DNA from: Thiodiazotropha sp050305975
GTDB taxonomy: Bacteria; Pseudomonadota; Gammaproteobacteria; Chromatiales; Chromatiaceae
Length of the DNA: 15,053 nucleotides
Assembly: GCA_050305975.1 (NCBI GenBank)
Contig: JBNLGI010000149.1
Coordinates: 1-15,053 of the forward strand
Direction: 5' to 3'
Positions 1 to 5,671 of the stretch are shown piece by piece. Numbering within the stretch: position 1 is the stretch's first letter; each line of letters starts with the position of its first letter. Below the pieces are notes generated by a model. It searched no databases. It was not told the DNA's origin and was given only the letters and a program-made list of their open reading frames with translations. A program made the position numbers and the translations under genes.

Positions 1-414
1 TGGACCCTCTACGTCTCGGCCAATGTGGGTCTCGAGATGCCGGTGGTGGTGGCCACCCGTGACATCGGCCGCGGCGACCCCCTCGAACCGGCGGATCTGA
101 AACTGCAGGTGATGGACACCACCCACCTTCTGCGCGGCCACTACACGACGGTCGAGGAGTTGCTCGGCAACCGGCTGAAGCGCACTCTGCGTCGCGGGCA
201 GGTGGTCACCCCGAGTATGCTGGTGACTCAGAAGACCGTACAGCGCGGCGAGCAGATCACCATCGTCGCGGCAATCGGAACGATCGAGGTACGCAGTCGG
301 GGCAAGGCCCTGAAAGACGGCAACCCGGGTGACCTGATCCCGGTGCAGAACCTCTCCTCGAACAAGCGACTGGAGGCCAGAATCGTTGCCTCCGGTCTGG
401 TGGCGATCGACTGA
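1..414 (+). CDS. flgA: FlgA, flagellar basal-body P-ring formation chaperone (C-terminal part)
   Basis: FlgA is a periplasmic chaperone needed to assemble the P-ring (FlgI) around the flagellar rod. The frame is open from the first base of the window, so the 5' end with its signal peptide lies outside; 137 residues are visible against a usual total of about 230. The visible part has an SAF-like segment (ATRDIGRGDPLEPADL) and the conserved FlgA C-terminal domain, with QRGEQITIVA, GKALKDGNPGDLIPVQN and a final ASGLVAID. A GTG at position 25 is in frame, but homologous sequence continues upstream of it (WTLYVSAN), so it is not the real start. Followed by flgM and flgN in the usual order. The family assignment is secure; only the truncation limits it. 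Confidence 0.93.
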   Translation, partial: WTLYVSANVGLEMPVVVATRDIGRGDPLEPADLKLQVMDTTHLLRGHYTTVEELLGNRLKRTLRRGQVVTPSMLVTQKTVQRGEQITIVAAIGTIEVRSRGKALKDGNPGDLIPVQNLSSNKRLEARIVASGLVAID

Positions 415-454
415 TGCCGGGGAAACCGCCCTCCCCACCAGAGCATGGAGCTGT

Positions 455-481
455 TAAAGTTAAAGCGGCTCAGGACGCTAT
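455..481 (+). promoter_or_regulatory. candidate sigma-28 (FliA) promoter of flgM
   Basis: TAAAGTTA at 455-462 matches 7 of 8 bases of the enterobacterial sigma-28 -35 element (TAAAGTTT). Exactly 11 bases later GACGCTAT (474-481) matches 5 of 8 of GCCGATAA. An alternative -10, CGCTATAA, starts two bases further on. It lies about 40 bases before the flgM ATG. A FliA-dependent promoter for flgM/flgN is known in other flagellated gammaproteobacteria. Called by eye. Confidence 0.55.
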
Positions 482-517
482 AAAAATATATCGAAAGTGC
501 GCTTCCGAGGTTTAGCA

Positions 518-832
518 ATGGCGATCGAAATCAACAGCCTAACCAGCAACAGTCTGCAGAATGTCGGCGACAACAGCGGTGTGCAACGCACCCAGGGCAA
601 CCCGGCTGTCAGCCGTGCCCTGGCGGGCAAGACCAGAGGCAAGGACGACACCGTGGATATCACCGGCTCGGCATCCAGGCTGCTTGAATTGGAGAGCAGG
701 ATCGCCAATATGCCGGTCGTCGATGCGCAGCAGGTGGAAGCGGTACGCCGGGCGCTCGCCACCGGCAGCTTCACCATCGACCCGCAGAGCGCCGCCGACA
801 AGATGCTGGCCATGGAGATTTCACTACCTTGA
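518..832 (+). CDS. flgM: FlgM, anti-sigma-28 factor
   Basis: FlgM binds FliA (sigma-28) and blocks late flagellar genes until it is exported through the finished hook-basal body. The protein has 104 residues, typical of the family. The first 40 or so residues are polar and look disordered. The C-terminal FlgM domain runs from about 44 to 102, with DTVDITGSASRLLELE, NMPVVDAQQVEAVRRAL, and GSFTIDPQSAADKMLAME. The ATG at 518 is chosen because GAGG (507-510) sits seven bases upstream and the next residues (MAIEINSL) match FlgM N termini; a GTG at 497 would lengthen it without an SD. The TGA stop overlaps the flgN start, so the two are probably translationally coupled. Confidence 0.92.
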   Translation: MAIEINSLTSNSLQNVGDNSGVQRTQGNPAVSRALAGKTRGKDDTVDITGSASRLLELESRIANMPVVDAQQVEAVRRALATGSFTIDPQSAADKMLAMEISLP

Positions 833-1323
833 CTTCCCCGGACACCCACCCCGAAGCACAAGCCCGATTTCTTCGCATCCTGAATCACACGACCGAGCAG
901 GTGGGGATTCTGCTCGAGTTGCTAAAGCAGGAGTTCGAGTTGCTCAAATCGTCACCGGGCGATGCCCTGGAAGCCCTCCTGGCGCGCAAGAAACAGCAAC
1001 TCAAGACCGTTGAACAGAGTGTTGCGACACACCATCAATTTCTCAAGCAGCAGGGCCTCTCCAGCGATCGCCGGGGGACCGAAAGCTACCTGGAAGCCTG
1101 TTCGGACAACACATCCCTGCTGGAGACCTGGCAACGCTACCTGGAACTGCTGCAGGCGTGCCAGGAGCAGAACGAGATCAACGGCGGCGCCGTGGCGGCG
1201 AACCAGCGACAGGTCAATCAGGCCCTCAACCTGCTGTTGGATCTCGGTGATATCAACAAGACCTACGGCCGCAGCGGCGAGTCCCGTCCGTCGCGGCCCT
1301 CCAAGACCCTCGGCAAGGCCTGA
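829..1323 (+). CDS. flgN: FlgN, export chaperone for hook-associated proteins
   Basis: FlgN is a cytoplasmic type III export chaperone that delivers the hook-filament junction proteins FlgK and FlgL. This one has 164 residues, is almost entirely helical and charged, and carries the family's C-terminal features: QEQNEINGGAVAANQRQVNQ (the usual N..NG..I..N pattern) followed by ALNLLLDL and KTYGRSGE. The start is TTG at 829, overlapping the flgM TGA as TTGA, with GGAGA (814-818) ten bases upstream. A TTG start with coupled translation suggests modest, flgM-linked expression. No clear intrinsic terminator follows; a REP-like inverted pair lies 140 bases downstream. Confidence 0.88.
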   Translation: MTSPDTHPEAQARFLRILNHTTEQVGILLELLKQEFELLKSSPGDALEALLARKKQQLKTVEQSVATHHQFLKQQGLSSDRRGTESYLEACSDNTSLLETWQRYLELLQACQEQNEINGGAVAANQRQVNQALNLLLDLGDINKTYGRSGESRPSRPSKTLGKA

Positions 1324-1461
1324 TTGGCTTCGCCAATGGATGGCCGGGCCAGGCGCGGCCAGGCCGTCTCTCCCCCACCAACGTCTCAACCCGATGCCTA
1401 TCTGCCGGTATGGATCTCTAAACGGGTTGTGATATGAAGGCTCCGGCTTAGGCTTGTTATT

Positions 1462-1520
1462 CGGTGCGGCCAGCCGCACCCTACAATCTAATGACGGGTA
1501 GGGTGCGGCTGGCCGCACCG
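1462..1520. repeat. REP-like inverted pair (BIME-type), GTAG ends facing inward
   Basis: Two 23-base arms, 1462-1484 and 1498-1520, are perfect reverse complements around a 13-base loop. Each arm is itself a hairpin: GGTGCGGC and GCCGCACC around two bases (CA or TG). Each hairpin is preceded on its own strand by the tetranucleotide GTAG (CTAC at 1481-1484, GTAG at 1498-1501). This is the layout of REP sequences mobilised by RAYT (TnpA-REP) transposases, arranged divergently. It sits between convergent flgN and the minus-strand ars operon and could act on both transcripts. No transposase is present here. The related pair at 10093-10166 supports a dispersed family. Confidence 0.8.
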
Positions 1521-1587
1521 GATCACGGGCAATACAACGAATGGAACTTGCGGTATTGGCTTAAGTAAGTAGCAGTCGGCCGTGATA

Positions 1588-2214
1588 TCACTCACTGGCC
1601 AGCTCGATTCCGAGCTGCAGAAATTGCGTCATGTCTTCGGGGCGGTCGAGATCCCACAGCTCCGGCAGCTCCCGCCAGCGCCATCCGATCTCCCGCATGG
1701 CCTCACGGGTGGTTGCCGCCACCGTGCTCCCGCCCCAGGCATGCCCCCGAAACAGGCGCGGATGACAGCGTTTCAGACCCAGCAGCACGTATCCCCCATC
1801 TTGCGCCGGTCCCAATACCGCGTCCGCACCCGCCTGCAACCAGTGGAACGTCCGCTCCAGATGCGAAGCGCGCAGTGCCGGGCAGTCGACACCGATCAGA
1901 ACCACGTGCTTATGGCGTGCCAGGGCCTCCTGTGCGGCTCGTTCCATACGTATCCCGAGATCCGTACCGGACTGGGAAAAGCGCTTCAGTCGATAACGAC
2001 TGGCCAGCTCAAGAAAAGCCGGATGATCGTGTTCCGGTGTGGTCCAGAGTTCGATCTCGTAGGCTGTCTGTTCGGCGATCCATCCGACTTCCCGTTTCAG
2101 CAGTCCCCTATAGAGTTGCGCGGCACCCTCCACGCCTAGGCTCGGAATCAACCGGGTCTTGACCTCACCCGGCAACGGGGCTTTGGCGAAGATCAGGACG
2201 GCACAGTCGGACAT
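1588..2214 (-). CDS. TIGR04282-type transferase (DUF2064, GT-A/CofC-like fold), arsenosugar cluster
   Basis: A 208-residue cytosolic protein of the DUF2064 family, related in fold to nucleotidyltransferases and GT-A glycosyltransferases. In arsS clusters this subfamily is annotated as an arsenosugar biosynthesis glycosyltransferase; the exact reaction is not established. Visible motifs: FAKAPLPGEVKTRL (9-22, nucleotide-binding loop), GVDCP (108-112, likely metal/nucleotide site), GPAQDGGYVLLG (135-146) and DLDRPED (188-194). The start at 2214 places the motif next to the N terminus as in homologues; an in-frame start at 2355 would add 47 residues with no family resemblance inside the upstream gene. 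The start overlaps the end of the preceding glycosyltransferase gene by 22 bases and has no good SD, so coupled translation is likely. Last gene of the visible operon. Confidence 0.85.
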   Translation of the reverse strand: MSDCAVLIFAKAPLPGEVKTRLIPSLGVEGAAQLYRGLLKREVGWIAEQTAYEIELWTTPEHDHPAFLELASRYRLKRFSQSGTDLGIRMERAAQEALARHKHVVLIGVDCPALRASHLERTFHWLQAGADAVLGPAQDGGYVLLGLKRCHPRLFRGHAWGGSTVAATTREAMREIGWRWRELPELWDLDRPEDMTQFLQLGIELASE

Positions 2215-2885
2215 GGCTTGTAGAAATACGCCAGACGTCGCGGACTCACGCCCAGGCGGTAGGCCAGGCGTAAGACCCACATCAGAAAAATGGTGCGCAG
2301 GATGCCTCGCTGCTCCCAGCGGCGGCTTGAGGTGATCAGCCGCTGATGCAGACAACAGGGACGCTGCAGTCGTTTCAGTATTGCGCAGAGCTCGATATCT
2401 TCCATCAGTTCCTGATCCGGGAAGCCACCCACCTGTTCGAACAGCTCGCGACGCACGAAGATGCCCTGATCGCCGGTGGCGATGCCGCTCAAACGGGAAC
2501 GCAGGTTCATCAGCCTTTCGACCAGGCGCAACAGTGGATGGCAGCCGTCGAGTCGGATGTCGAACCGCCCCCAGCCATGACCGTCGTTGATTGCCGTGGT
2601 GATGGCGGCAGCGGCGTCAGCCAGCGGTTGGGTATCGGCATGGAGAAACCAGAGCACGTCACCCTGGGCCAGGCTGGCGCCGAGATTCATCTGACGGGCC
2701 CGGCCGGGCCCGCTGCTGAGCAGGCGATCAAGCCAGGGCGCGAGCCGGTCGGCTTCCAGCTCGGCGCTGCCGCCATCCACCAGGATCAGCTCATGTCCCG
2801 CCGCACGCAGCGGCGCCAGTTGCTTCAAGCAGACCAGCGCCTGCGCACCTTCGTTCAGCACCGGGATGATGATGCTCAGCCGCAT
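2193..2885 (-). CDS. TIGR04283-type GT2 glycosyltransferase, arsenosugar cluster
   Basis: Family 2 (GT-A) glycosyltransferase of 230 residues. Order of motifs: IPVLNE (7-12), LILVDGGS (33-40), RQMNLGA (64-70), the metal-binding DxD-like HADT (82-85), GDQGIFVRRELFEQVGGFP (138-156) and MEDIEL (161-166, general-base region). A hydrophobic stretch near 198-212 may be a membrane contact. The family is annotated as adding the sugar aglycone during arsenosugar synthesis because it co-occurs with arsS. The ATG at 2885 is chosen because it overlaps the arsS TAA as TAATG and begins directly with the GT2 strand; a longer in-frame start would intrude 73 codons into arsS. The family call is sound; the sugar donor and acceptor are unknown. 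Confidence 0.88.
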   Translation of the reverse strand: MRLSIIIPVLNEGAQALVCLKQLAPLRAAGHELILVDGGSAELEADRLAPWLDRLLSSGPGRARQMNLGASLAQGDVLWFLHADTQPLADAAAAITTAINDGHGWGRFDIRLDGCHPLLRLVERLMNLRSRLSGIATGDQGIFVRRELFEQVGGFPDQELMEDIELCAILKRLQRPCCLHQRLITSSRRWEQRGILRTIFLMWVLRLAYRLGVSPRRLAYFYKPCPTVPS

Positions 2886-3850
2886 TAGTCGCCCAAGGCC
2901 CCCCCGCAGCTGCTGCCCTGTCCGGCGGTACATCCATAGCAGTGCTCGGCCACGCGGATCGGCGTGCCGGTCAGATCCCTGCCGATCAGATCGCGCACGT
3001 GGGGGCGTGGCCTGGTTGCCATTTCGAGCGGTATCTTCAGCATCTGATTGAAGTCGCAGTCGTAGAGATAGCCCTGCCAGTCGATGCTGACCAGCCGGCG
3101 ACACATCACCGCCTCGAGATTCTCATCCCGGTGGGCCTCCCTCAACAACCGCAGATAGGCCGCGAACTCTCCTTTGGAGTAGAGCAGACTGCCAAAGCGC
3201 TTGATCGGCATGTTGGCGATGGTGAAGAGTTGATTGAAACGAATCCCGTAACGCTGGAACAGCTCCCGCTTGTAATCCGCCTCCAGGGGTCCCTGTGGCG
3301 GCGGCAGCGTGGGACCCAGGGGATTGTAGACGAGATTGAGTTCAAGTCCCGAGCCATCGGCGGCATAGCCGAGCCGATTCAGGCGTTGCAACGCCTCGAT
3401 ACTCACCTGATAGGTGCCTTTGCCGCGTTGACTGTCCACATTCTCTTCCAGGTAACACGGCAGTGAAGCGACGATTTCGACGCCCTGCGCGGCGAGGAAC
3501 TCCGCCAGATCCTCCTGCCCGGGTTCGAGCAGTATGGTCAGGTTGCTGCGATCGATGACATGCACCCCCAAGGCTCTGGCCGACTCGACCAGATAGCGGA
3601 AATGCGGGTTGAGCTCAGGGGCGCCACCGGTCAGATCCAGGGTTGTCAGCTGACGGGCACGCAGGCATTCAAGCACCTGCTCGATCGTCTGACGGTTCAT
3701 CTCCTCGCGGCGTTTTGGGCCTGCGTTGACGTGGCAGTGGACACAGGAGAGGTTGCAGCGGTAACCAAGGTTGACCTGCAGTATCTCCAGTCTGTCTCGC
3801 CGCAGTTCCGGGAAACCCGAAGGCTGCAATAGTGGAGCCGTATCGATCAT
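2885..3850 (-). CDS. arsS: ArsS, arsenosugar biosynthesis radical SAM enzyme
   Basis: A 321-residue radical SAM protein of the TIGR04167 (ArsS) family. Characterised relatives join a 5'-deoxyadenosyl group from SAM to dimethylated arsenic, the entry step to arsenosugars. The 4Fe-4S motif is CNLSCVHC (C32, C36, C39), followed by the SAM-contacting GGAPE (75-79). The C-terminal half (DUF3641-like) has C250, C265 and a cysteine-rich tail with C304, C307 and C315 (HCYGCTAGQGSSC), probably for an auxiliary cluster or substrate arsenic. Some family members carry selenocysteine near the C terminus; I see only Cys codons and a TAA stop here. ATG at 3850 has GAGGA nine bases upstream. First recognisable gene of a three-gene overlapping operon; the methyltransferase arsM is not in the window. 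Confidence 0.92.
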   Translation of the reverse strand: MIDTAPLLQPSGFPELRRDRLEILQVNLGYRCNLSCVHCHVNAGPKRREEMNRQTIEQVLECLRARQLTTLDLTGGAPELNPHFRYLVESARALGVHVIDRSNLTILLEPGQEDLAEFLAAQGVEIVASLPCYLEENVDSQRGKGTYQVSIEALQRLNRLGYAADGSGLELNLVYNPLGPTLPPPQGPLEADYKRELFQRYGIRFNQLFTIANMPIKRFGSLLYSKGEFAAYLRLLREAHRDENLEAVMCRRLVSIDWQGYLYDCDFNQMLKIPLEMATRPRPHVRDLIGRDLTGTPIRVAEHCYGCTAGQGSSCGGALGD

Positions 3851-4178
3851 AGGCCGTTGTCCTCGTGGTTCATGCCGATCTGCGCGGGCAGGCGCAGACT
3901 TCCACCGCCGCTGCAGTCACGGGTGGATACGACCTGCCGCAATACCGCAGGAAGTACCGACCATCAATTGGGATACCGAAGCGGCTGCACCGCCCGGTAG
4001 CAAGTGCCGAATACACCTGAACAGGTCGCGGAACCGCCCAAAAAGCGAACTGCAACCCATTGATTTTATATGACATACGCAAAATATGAACTCGATCATG
4101 AATCGGCAATCCAATCTGTTGCTTATTATTTATTATTTCCTAATATTCTTAACAAGAGTTGTATTTCTGGAGTCAATC
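3851..4178. other. divergent intergenic region between arsS and a small membrane-protein gene
   Basis: No recognisable gene. The half near arsS is GC-rich; bases from about 4060 to 4165 are strikingly AT-rich, fitting promoters. On the minus strand a frame open from 3963 to a TGA at 3847-3849 overlaps the arsS ATG as ATGA. It has at most 38 codons and only a TTG as possible start, so it may be a leader peptide, a gene remnant or chance. On the plus strand a weak sigma-70-like pair, TTGCTT (4119-4124) and TAATAT (4141-4146) with 16 bases between, could drive the small membrane protein. No operator dyad recognised for arsS. Confidence 0.4.
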
Positions 4179-4427
4179 ATGTTACCCATACTGTTAGGCC
4201 TAATCCTTGCGATGCTGTTCGGCCTGATGTCCTTCATGGTTTACGGCCTTGAGGGGTTAACCGAATATGCATGGATCGACACCATCTTCTGGTCACTGAT
4301 CCTTACGGGTACCGGCATCACCCTGCTCAACGAAGTGGGCCAGTGTATCGCCTGCCGTATCCGTGAATGGCTGAGAGTGAACCGGTTTGAATCGTTTTGC
4401 ACTGACCTGCAGTGCAGCAGATCCTGA
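4179..4427 (+). CDS. small two-helix membrane protein of unknown function
   Basis: Not recognised. With the ATG at 4179 the product has 82 residues: a hydrophobic helix at 2-22, a short loop (GLEGLTEYAW), a second helix at about 35-51, then a basic tail (CRIREWLRVNRF). The tail contains C56-x2-C59 and C74-x4-C79, four cysteines on what would be the same side of the membrane, which could bind a metal or form disulfides. The start is chosen for GGAG at 4169-4172, six bases upstream. An in-frame ATG at 4086 would add 31 residues with an extra hydrophobic segment, but has no SD and would run through the AT-rich promoter-like stretch. It stands alone, divergent from arsS and upstream of tRNA-Arg. 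Confidence 0.55.
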   Translation: MLPILLGLILAMLFGLMSFMVYGLEGLTEYAWIDTIFWSLILTGTGITLLNEVGQCIACRIREWLRVNRFESFCTDLQCSRS

Positions 4428-4505
4428 ACCACGCCCAGAGCGGCCTCGATCCGCGATCTCCTGGGCAGACCGCCAAAAGGTATGCTGGGTCACAGGGGTA
4501 ACGGC

Positions 4506-4514
4506 TGTTATAAT
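4506..4514 (+). promoter_or_regulatory. extended -10 promoter of tRNA-Arg
   Basis: A consensus TATAAT (4509-4514) is preceded by TGT, the extended -10 TGn motif, 12 bases before the mature tRNA start. The next bases (CGCCGCC) make a GC-rich discriminator, known from stringently controlled stable-RNA promoters. The -35 region is poor, as expected for an extended -10 promoter. Confidence 0.75.
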
Positions 4515-4526
4515 CGCCGCCGAATT

Positions 4527-4603
4527 GCCCTCGTAGCTCAGCAGGATAGAGCAATCGCCTCCTAAGCGATAGGTCACAGGTTCGACTCCTGTCGAGGGCG
4601 CCA
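4527..4603 (+). tRNA. tRNA-Arg (anticodon CCU, reads AGG)
   Basis: A complete 77-base cloverleaf with encoded CCA. Acceptor stem GCCCTCG pairs with CGAGGGC; the D-arm is GCTC/GAGC; the anticodon stem ATCGC/GCGAT encloses the loop CTCCTAA with anticodon CCT at 4561-4563. The five-base variable loop is AGGTC; the T-arm is ACAGG-TTCGACT-CCTGT; the discriminator is G (4600) and CCA occupies 4601-4603. AGG is normally a rare arginine codon in GC-rich proteobacteria. This tRNA is a frequent integration site for mobile elements, but I see no integrase and no copied 3' end downstream. Confidence 0.97.
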
Positions 4604-4625
4604 TTCCTGATCGGGAGACAGTCCC

Positions 4626-5111
4626 TTGCCCTACTCGCCTCGTCACAAAAACCGGCCGGGTTCACTCTCTCGCCTCCTTCCACTGCTGGCATGTCTGCTG
4701 CTGCCCCTCGACGCGTTCGCCGTCAGCCTGTCGGGACAGGTGATTGCCGTTGTAGACGCCTATCGGATCCTGTTCCTTACAGATGACGGTCGACGACTGC
4801 CGGTCGATCTGATCGGCGTGAAACTTCCGGATGCTGCCGGTCGCAAGTGGCGGGATATCGGCAAGCGCCAGCTTCGCATGCTGCTCTCCGGCCGCTTTGT
4901 CACGGTCGATTTCACAATGCGCGATAAGCAGGGTGTTATACTGGGTGAAATCCGCCATGGTGGCGCCGATATCGGCCTCCGATTGTTGCGTTCCGGACTG
5001 GCCGTGATCCGGCATGACGCCCCCTTGTCCACCTCACTGAAAGCCCAGTATCTGCAGGCGGAAGAGGAGGCGCGACGCCGTGGTATGGGTGTTTGGCAGT
5101 CCCCCAGATGA
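4626..5111 (+). CDS. secreted SNase-fold (thermonuclease-like) protein, catalytic residues apparently lost
   Basis: A 161-residue protein with a signal peptide (basic start, hydrophobic core at about 17-28, DAFA cleavage site after A32), so probably periplasmic. The mature part follows the staphylococcal-nuclease OB-fold: GQVIAVVDAYRI, LPVDLIGVKLPD, LLSGRFVTVDF, QGVILGEI, GLRLLRSGLAVI and YLQAEEEARRRGMGVW. By hand alignment the three nuclease catalytic residues are replaced: Arg35 by D61 (VDL instead of VRL), Glu43 by D69, Arg87 by V104; the calcium ligand Asp40 becomes K66. It is therefore likely a non-enzymatic SNase domain, perhaps binding nucleic acid or protein. The TTG start is supported by GGGAG (4612-4616), nine bases upstream. 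It lies 22 bases after tRNA-Arg and may be cotranscribed with it. Confidence 0.75.
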   Translation: MPYSPRHKNRPGSLSRLLPLLACLLLPLDAFAVSLSGQVIAVVDAYRILFLTDDGRRLPVDLIGVKLPDAAGRKWRDIGKRQLRMLLSGRFVTVDFTMRDKQGVILGEIRHGGADIGLRLLRSGLAVIRHDAPLSTSLKAQYLQAEEEARRRGMGVWQSPR

Positions 5112-5142
5112 TCCCCTGAACCGCTATTGCGGGAGCCATCCC

Positions 5143-5418
5143 ATGAGCAAGAAATCAGAGAAAAAAAAGCTGAAGGAAGAGAAAAAGGATAAGAAAGCGC
5201 TGAAAAAGCAAGCCAAGCAGGCGAAGCACTCCAAGCCGGACAAGAGCCAAGTAAGCCCGGAACAGCGCACAGAGATGATTGCCACCGCTGCATACTACAT
5301 CGCTGAACGGCGCGGATTCACGCCTGGAGATTTGGAAGCGGACTGGCGGGCCGCCGAGACGGAAATCGACCTGCTCCTGAAGCCGGAGAAAAAGAAAAAA
5401 CAGAAAAAAAAGGAGTGA
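5143..5418 (+). CDS. lysine-rich DUF2934 protein
   Basis: A 91-residue protein with three parts. Residues 1-34 are extremely lysine-rich and low in complexity. Residues about 42-77 are a DUF2934 domain (IATAAYYIAERRGFTPG, then DWRAAETEI), a short domain of unknown function found in many proteobacteria. The tail from 80 is again nearly all lysine, glutamine and glutamate. Such basic arms suggest binding to nucleic acid or to an acidic surface; this is inference. ATG at 5143 has GGGAG seven bases upstream; an in-frame start at 5080 would lie inside the SNase-like gene. It follows that gene by 31 bases and could be in the same transcript. Poly-A runs in the coding strand reflect the lysine tracts. 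Confidence 0.78.
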   Translation: MSKKSEKKKLKEEKKDKKALKKQAKQAKHSKPDKSQVSPEQRTEMIATAAYYIAERRGFTPGDLEADWRAAETEIDLLLKPEKKKKQKKKE

Positions 5419-5467
5419 CTCTGGAAAAAAACTGGCCGCCGCCTCGCTCTGTTGGCAGCCCGGGGCG

Positions 5468-5671
5468 TCAGGCCTCTCTCTTCTTGAGGCGCTTCAAATT
5501 GTCGCCCAACGCCTCTTCAAGCGCCTTGTAGACCTTCAGCTGAGCAGCCTGATAGCGGGTATGGGGCTCCCCGACCAGCTCCAGGCGGGCACCAAAATAG
5601 GCCACATCCGCCTCCAGCGAGATGGGGTTCAAATTGACTCTCAATCGACTGCTCTCTTGGTCGGACAACAT
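5468..5671 (-). CDS. small protein of unknown function (67 residues)
   Basis: Not recognised as a named family. The 67-residue product begins MLSDQESSRLRVNLNPISLE, then EADVAYFGARLEL, and ends in an amphipathic basic helix (YQAAQLKVYKALEEALGDNLKRLKKREA). No signal peptide or membrane segment. It is supported by a proper start: ATG at 5671 with AGGA five bases upstream on the minus strand. It is convergent with the DUF2934 gene, 49 bases apart, with no obvious terminator between. An 8-base inverted repeat lies 28 bases upstream of its start (5699-5706 with 5724-5731). Real gene likely, function unknown. Confidence 0.6.
   Translation of the reverse strand: MLSDQESSRLRVNLNPISLEADVAYFGARLELVGEPHTRYQAAQLKVYKALEEALGDNLKRLKKREA

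Noticed and set aside
2212..2355. Longer N terminus for the DUF2064-type transferase
   Set aside because: The extra 47 residues would lie wholly within the upstream glycosyltransferase gene and lack family resemblance; the conserved nucleotide-binding motif starts right after the internal ATG.
2885..2960. Selenocysteine in ArsS
   Set aside because: The family name allows selenoproteins, but the C-terminal positions here are ordinary Cys codons and the stop is TAA; no in-frame UGA was seen.
3870..4114. Two minus-strand frames (79 and 65 codons) upstream of arsS
   Set aside because: They overlap each other in different frames, have no SD and no recognisable motifs, and end before arsS without coupling. 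A remnant reading is noted separately as a low-confidence finding.
4527..4603. tRNA-Arg(CCU) as the edge of an integrated island
   Set aside because: This tRNA is a common attachment site, but no integrase and no second copy of its 3' end was seen downstream, and the following genes have composition like their neighbours.
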